Assembly: GCA_023055505.1 (NCBI GenBank)
Contig: JALIRH010000002.1
Span: forward strand, 20,170,937 to 20,234,936
Reading direction: 5' to 3'
Origin: Callipepla californica brunnescens
Lineage: Eukaryota > Chordata > Aves > Galliformes > Odontophoridae
Length of the DNA stretch: 64,000 nt
The position numbers were made by a program, and so were the translations under genes. The notes under the pieces are model-generated. The model was not told where the DNA came from and made no database searches. It saw nothing but the letters and a program-made list of their open reading frames with translations. Below, piece by piece: positions 58,701-64,000 of this stretch (position 1 is the stretch's first letter; the number at the start of each line of letters is the position of its first letter).

Positions 58701-61700
58701 CTGATGAAAGAGTAAACAAAGAGGCAATTTTAGAAATTATGCTTTTGTCTGACTGCTACAGAGAGCAGTCGAAGGATGTGAGAAGAGAGTTGATATGTAA
58801 ACAGCTTCATTATGGCTCTCATGAAAATGGTTCAATCATCTTCTCTCCTAGGGCAATGAGAAGCCAGAAGTTACACCTGAGCATTTCCCACACTGTGGTT
58901 TGAACTCCTGGGAAACGGCAGAGCAATTCTGGCTAACAGAGCAGATACATCTCCATCTTCTTTCTGCCACATAAGCCTTCTGCCTCATGTTAATTGGAGT
59001 ATAACAATTCTCCAGTTCTGGAGGCAGAGGAGAGCTGCAGTTACACTCCTGATGCACAAAATAATGAATGGTTCAATGAAGGAAACTCAGTCACACTTGA
59101 CTAGCTCTTCACCAAATGCAACAGCCTGAAGGGAAAAAGAAACATGGCCAAGTAAAGTTTGGTTAAGAGGAAATCCTTCACCCCCCATGAAATCTGTTAA
59201 CTGACATCGTTACTGAAGATATAAGGAGAAATACAGAGAAGCTGAGAGTCTTTTTCAGGAAATGTATGTGCTCAGTCTAATTTCAAAGCATCTTAAAAAC
59301 AAAATTCAAGCTTCAGGTTATTGCCTGAACTTAAAATAGTAGGAGAATAAAATAAAATGTCTGCCTTGCACAAGTCATTCTTACTTCCTTATGTGCTTTC
59401 TTAAAGTACGTTTCTGACTGCTACCTGAAGTGCTGCACTGACACTGGGAGAACATCAGTCAGATCAGAAATAGCAATTCAGTCTCCCTTTAATCCGAAGA
59501 AGTTAGGGCAGAGTCTGCAACTCCTGTTGCTCACTTTTGCATATTACTCATGAAAAGTCAAAGAATGATCCAGACAAGCTAAAACTAGTCTAGTACAGAG
59601 TGCATATGAAAGACACCATACAAGAGAAATCTGCATAAAAGTATTCTAATTAGACTCGATATACATTCTCAGCTTCTAATATTATAATGACAATAAGCAT
59701 TGTGATTCAAATCCTACGCTGATTAAATTGATATAGGAAGTCCAACATAATTTATCAGCACTCTTCTATAAAAATGACTCAACTAGTGCTGCCTGCCAGC
59801 CCTAAAACCCAAACCACAAGAGGCCTGTCACTAATGAAATATGGTAATGACTAAATTTACAAAAGAAAAAATAGATGGATAGACAGTACATGATGCACAC
59901 TAGAGATTTGACTCCCTATAGATAGACTTTAATTTGTTACATACTTAATCTTAGTCCTTTTGTGGTTTAAGGGAATAAGGTATTTATATGTAAATTTATT
60001 GGGGGATTCTTTATTACTTTTACATTGTATTTAAAGAAAGTGGAAACTCCATCTGCTCAAGGTTCTGCAAATGACCTGAAGAAGGCTGAAGCCTTCTACT
60101 TAACGCTGGGAAAATAGAATCATACAGGAACATTTGAAATTACAGTGTAGACAGACCAGCCCTTTTTTTCCACTAAAGCACACCTTGGTTCAGGATGCCA
60201 CAGAGAGCTAGGAAAAAATTGGCGTGCATTAAAACTCCATCAGAATAAGTGATACTCAAATTATCATTTTGGATTGGTTTGGCTTCTGCATTTGTTCTTG
60301 AGTTCTACAAATGGATTTCTGAGCGTACAGGTAACCACCAAAGGTTGAGGGCAGACATGTTCAAGTGATGTGAGCTTGGGTACCTCTAGTCATGTGCTGC
60401 TGCACTGCTGAGAGAAGCGTGCCCAGCTTTTGTCAGCAAGTCACATACACCTGCTGAGGCAGCAGTCCGGGTATATAAGGAAGAAGAGAGCACACACCAA
60501 AGGATGGTACACCACAGATGATTACTACTACACAAAATTTATTCAATCTGCCTGGGCTCAACTGTTTCACAGCTGGAAAATGCACCTCTGCAAGGTGAAA
60601 ATCTCCCACAAACCTCTGTTTCTGCCAAAAACATTTGTCCTGTCTGTATTGAGTAGATTAATGTGTCTCATGATGGAACAAGACCTTGCTCAGCACAAGT
60701 CAGGAGTGAAGTGAAAAACAGTCAGAGCACTTGGAAAAGCTCTCCATGCCAGAGGACTAAGATCACAGGAGTGGGAGCTGGCTGCAGACATATGAAAAAG
60801 AGCAGACCCACAGGAGGTCCAGAACAGTGCGCTAGGCTCAAGTCCAAACTGCTTCCTCAGTGATGCCTTGCTGGCAGGTTCAGTGCCTCAGATGGACCAG
60901 GAGCACCTTCAGCAATGTGCAGTGTTCTTCGCTTCCTATTCTGCTCTTCAGAGATTTGGGGCTTTCAGCCTCAAGTTCAGCTGCAGCACACCACAATAAC
61001 TTGCATGTACATTTTCAGGCCTTGGCCACTTCAAACTTCCATAATTTTACAGTCAAATCATGACAGTCCAATCACAATAACTTGAGAGAGAAGAAAGCAA
61101 TAGAGGAAATTAATTCCTGGCTGTTCAGCAGCATCCGTTCCATATGTCCAGGAATATATAAGACTAATTGCATTTTCACTGACGTCACTCTAATCAACGA
61201 TCAGTTTACAAAGTGCAATGTGTACTTGCTAGGAAGTATTAACCTTCAACAGAACTTCTAAAAACATTTTACTTGATTAATGAGTTACTTCCTCTCCTTT
61301 CTGTAACTACTTTCATGATTTTTGTATTACATGTTTAAAAAACAGAAATAGCACACTGTACTCTTAGCACATCTTTCCTCTAATGAGCGTTTATGTAAAT
61401 TTAATTCCTCTTAAAACCATCTGTTTTCTCACAGGAGGAAGACAACTGTTTACAAAACTGTTATTTTCTGAAATTTTTAATTGGAAAAAAACCCAGCTGT
61501 ACCATTATCCTGGACAACTGATACAGATTATCAGCTCTAGTTGAAATAATTCATTCCCTCTGTGAAAAATCCTACTGTGGTATTTGGAGATATGAGAAAA
61601 CCTGCACACACAAGGTGATTAGAGCTTAAAGAAGCGCTCAGAAATCCTTGTGTTGTGTCACAGGCTAATAAACAGTTCAGTAAATGCACGGGCTGTCCAA

Positions 61701-62625
61701 AAGAGGCTTACAAGGAATTTTAGCCCTCCAATGCCTTAAAAAGTGTTTAAAACAGAAACATTAATAAAGATGCTGATGTGTGACAAAGCCAAGGGAATAC
61801 TGACAAAATGCTGCTCCTGCTCCTCTGTGCAACACAACAAGCACACAAAATTGGTTATTTTCACTCAGAACAGAAATATGGGTAACGTAGTAACCCAGGT
61901 ACCGTGAATCCATCCTTTTTTCAGATAAATTTTCTGGCCTGTTCATGGGTTAATTATGTCACCCATAGGTGAGCAGTTGGGGTCTTTGCAAGTTGTTCCA
62001 TTGACCGTGCAACATAAATTCCTCACAATTTGGACTCTGTAATTTAACAGAAGGAGTCCTGAATGAATTGGGATAAGGAGAAAGCAGCCTGGAATTGTGC
62101 ATGGTGGGAAGGATTTATCTAAGTTCTCCAGAACACATTCATAAAGCAATTAGCAATTACATTATTCAAAACCATCTCTTTATGTAAGATACAAGTGAAC
62201 TACAAACAGTCCTCCAGAACAGACATGTCTTGTTTGTGCTGATGATCAGTGCTGGGCTTTATTCATATCTTAAGTGCAGACATATGTTTGCAGTTTCTTA
62301 TGAAAATACTGTGCAAGTCCTAAGCAGGTATTTATGTGCAGGATCACTCATGTACTTCATGCTCACCTTGAATAAGATAACGAAGTGGACATGATTCACT
62401 CTATAGGCACTGTTTCCAGTGTCTTGGTTATTCAATATGTACATCAGTGATACAGAGAAAGAGCATTCATATGTTTATTGATAAAGAATCCCAATTTTCC
62501 TCTCCACTCCCCTCAAGAACAAGCATGCACATGAAGCAGGATGTCTTCATACGTTACTTGGGAATATTAATGTTTGTTTGTTTTCCCTAAGATTTCAGTG
62601 TTTATTTTATGAAAGTATATGCTAT

Positions 62626-62641
62626 AAAAAAAAAAAAAAAA
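62626..62641. repeat. poly(A) run
   Basis: Sixteen A residues after GCTAT; no element ending here was recognised. Confidence 0.85.
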
Positions 62642-63346
62642 GATATCTATGTTTTTATAGACATAGAACTTGGAACATAAATATTCAGTCATTGCTGCCA
62701 TTTCCTCTACAAGAGATGGGCAGCTTGAGTCATTATGGATTATGTGATGCCCCCTTCACCTGTCAGTGCAGAGCTCTCACCTGCTGATGATACTGCATGC
62801 CCTGCTAAGGGATGGGAATTAGTCATGTCAGTGGCACCACCCGGCTCTTCCCTGTGAATTTACTGCCTGGGTCTGGGCCACAGAACTGCAGTCAGCAAGC
62901 ACCATTCTGCAAGACTGTGCCACCAGTACTGGACTGTTAGAGGAGGTGGTAAAGGCAGCAGTGGCAGCAGGGCAACCTGATACAACATCCCAGCAATATC
63001 ACACTGCCACAACATGGGAAGTAGCATCCTTGTCTTGTACGAAGGAGCAAAGGAACAGGGGCCTCACTGTGATCACTTGGACACAGATAAAGTTGGAGAT
63101 CTCTTACTGTTAATCAATTTCATTCCATGTAAAATAAACAAATCTACATTTCTAAGTAAAGCACAAGACCTCAAACTTGTATTCATGCAGATTCCACAAC
63201 CTGGCCTCAAGATAACAAAGTTCCCTGCTACCTTGAATACCAAGGTTTCTAATGGTGTCATTTTTCCCCTTTCTCACTTCCAATTCTTTTTTTCTTCTCA
63301 CTTTTCAAAATCTCCCAATATTTGCAAGTTTTAAAACAGTAATTTA

Positions 63347-63394
63347 TAATTATTATTATTGTTGTTGTTGTTATTATTATTATTATTATTATTA
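63347..63394. repeat. compound (ATT)n(GTT)n(ATT)n microsatellite
   Basis: ATT units, then GTT units, then eight or so ATT units in a row; the interior switch at 63361-63371 makes it compound. Confidence 0.93.
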
Positions 63395-64000
63395 CATTTT
63401 CTCTTCCTTGAAAGGGCCTTTTCATCCTGTTGGACTTACAACTCCTTGCTGATGTGAGCTGTCCTAGACTGTTTAAAGGTTTCAAGCCTGGGGCCAAAGC
63501 AGCTTAGAGGATGTTGGTGTAGGAATATTTTGTTTACACGTGCAGTCAGTGCTGATCTCTGCTCCCAGCCAAGTGAGCCTAGATTTCAGTAATCTTCTAA
63601 CTGGTACTTAAGCACATCACCATACATGCAGTTTTGCCCAGGCCTTGAAAAAGGAAAGGGAATAAATGTGATCTAGTCACAAAATATATACCTTGAATTT
63701 TTTTGACATCAGGTCAAGTGCACAGTAATGATCTCAGCAGAACGTTCAATATATAAATCCAGTGCACAATGAGGCTATAGTAAGCAGTACTTCTCTTTTG
63801 ATCTACAGAATAAAAAGGTTACTATCAATACATTACTTTATCCATTAGGATGCAATCCCTATATTAGAAAACTAGAATGCAGACAGAAACCATTAAACTG
63901 TATGCTCAAAGAAAAAAGCCCAGCGCTGAAACATCACAACTAGCAATCCATCCTGAGCCTTCCACAAATAGCAGCTCAAACGTCGAAGCCACCCTGGCTA

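Larger units (their letters stand above)
53928..64000 (-). other. LAPTM4B: LAPTM4B intron 1 (partial)
   Basis: The stretch lies upstream of exon 2 in transcript direction, with no first exon or CpG island visible to the window edge. It holds an AAT-rich microsatellite (55129-55185), a faint old CR1 (55555-55740), a poly(A) run (62626-62641) and a compound ATT/GTT repeat (63347-63394). A 172-codon plus-strand open frame at 58385-58903 resembles nothing I know. Confidence 0.75.

Noticed and set aside
1..64000. A previously undescribed multi-gene system
   Set aside because: Outside LAPTM4B and the CpG-island exon, the window holds repeats and unique non-coding DNA; no gene cluster or array supports such a claim.

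Overview
This is a stretch of nuclear DNA from a bird. It carries about twenty CR1 retrotransposon fragments ending in the avian octamer tail (repeats of ATTCTATG), a remnant of an avian-type endogenous retrovirus, and one vertebrate gene with long introns. A galliform-like genome is plausible, but the sequence does not fix the species.

The only protein-coding gene I can establish is LAPTM4B (lysosomal-associated transmembrane protein 4 beta), on the minus strand. Exons 2 to 7 lie at 53816-53927, 47083-47156, 46341-46463, 36623-36721, 30107-30202 and 13375-13449. All visible splice sites are GT/AG, the phases fit together, and 192 codons plus a stop are covered. The first coding exon (about 34 residues in the family) is not here and probably lies beyond position 64000, so intron 1 exceeds 10 kb. 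The 3' UTR probably runs to about 11880, where a single AATAAA on the minus strand is seen.

Left of LAPTM4B is about 9 kb of intergenic DNA, then a CpG island at about 2003-2560 with a strong minus-strand splice donor at 2185. LAPTM4B is followed by MATN2 in the same orientation in mammals, so the island is best read as the promoter and untranslated first exon of MATN2. This rests on synteny and is not proven by coding sequence. The leftmost 2 kb would then be MATN2 intron 1.

The rest is intronic and intergenic sequence. It contains CR1 copies in both orientations, one retroviral integrase fragment split by a CR1 insertion, old tRNA-derived SINE and MIR-like remnants, microsatellites, two small inverted repeats, and a twice-occurring paired AP-1-type motif in LAPTM4B intron 6 numbering terms between exons 5 and 6. 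I found no tRNA, rRNA, CRISPR array or operon-like system, and no convincing new gene. The most useful leads are the CpG island exon, the paired AP-1 motifs and the nested retroviral remnant.
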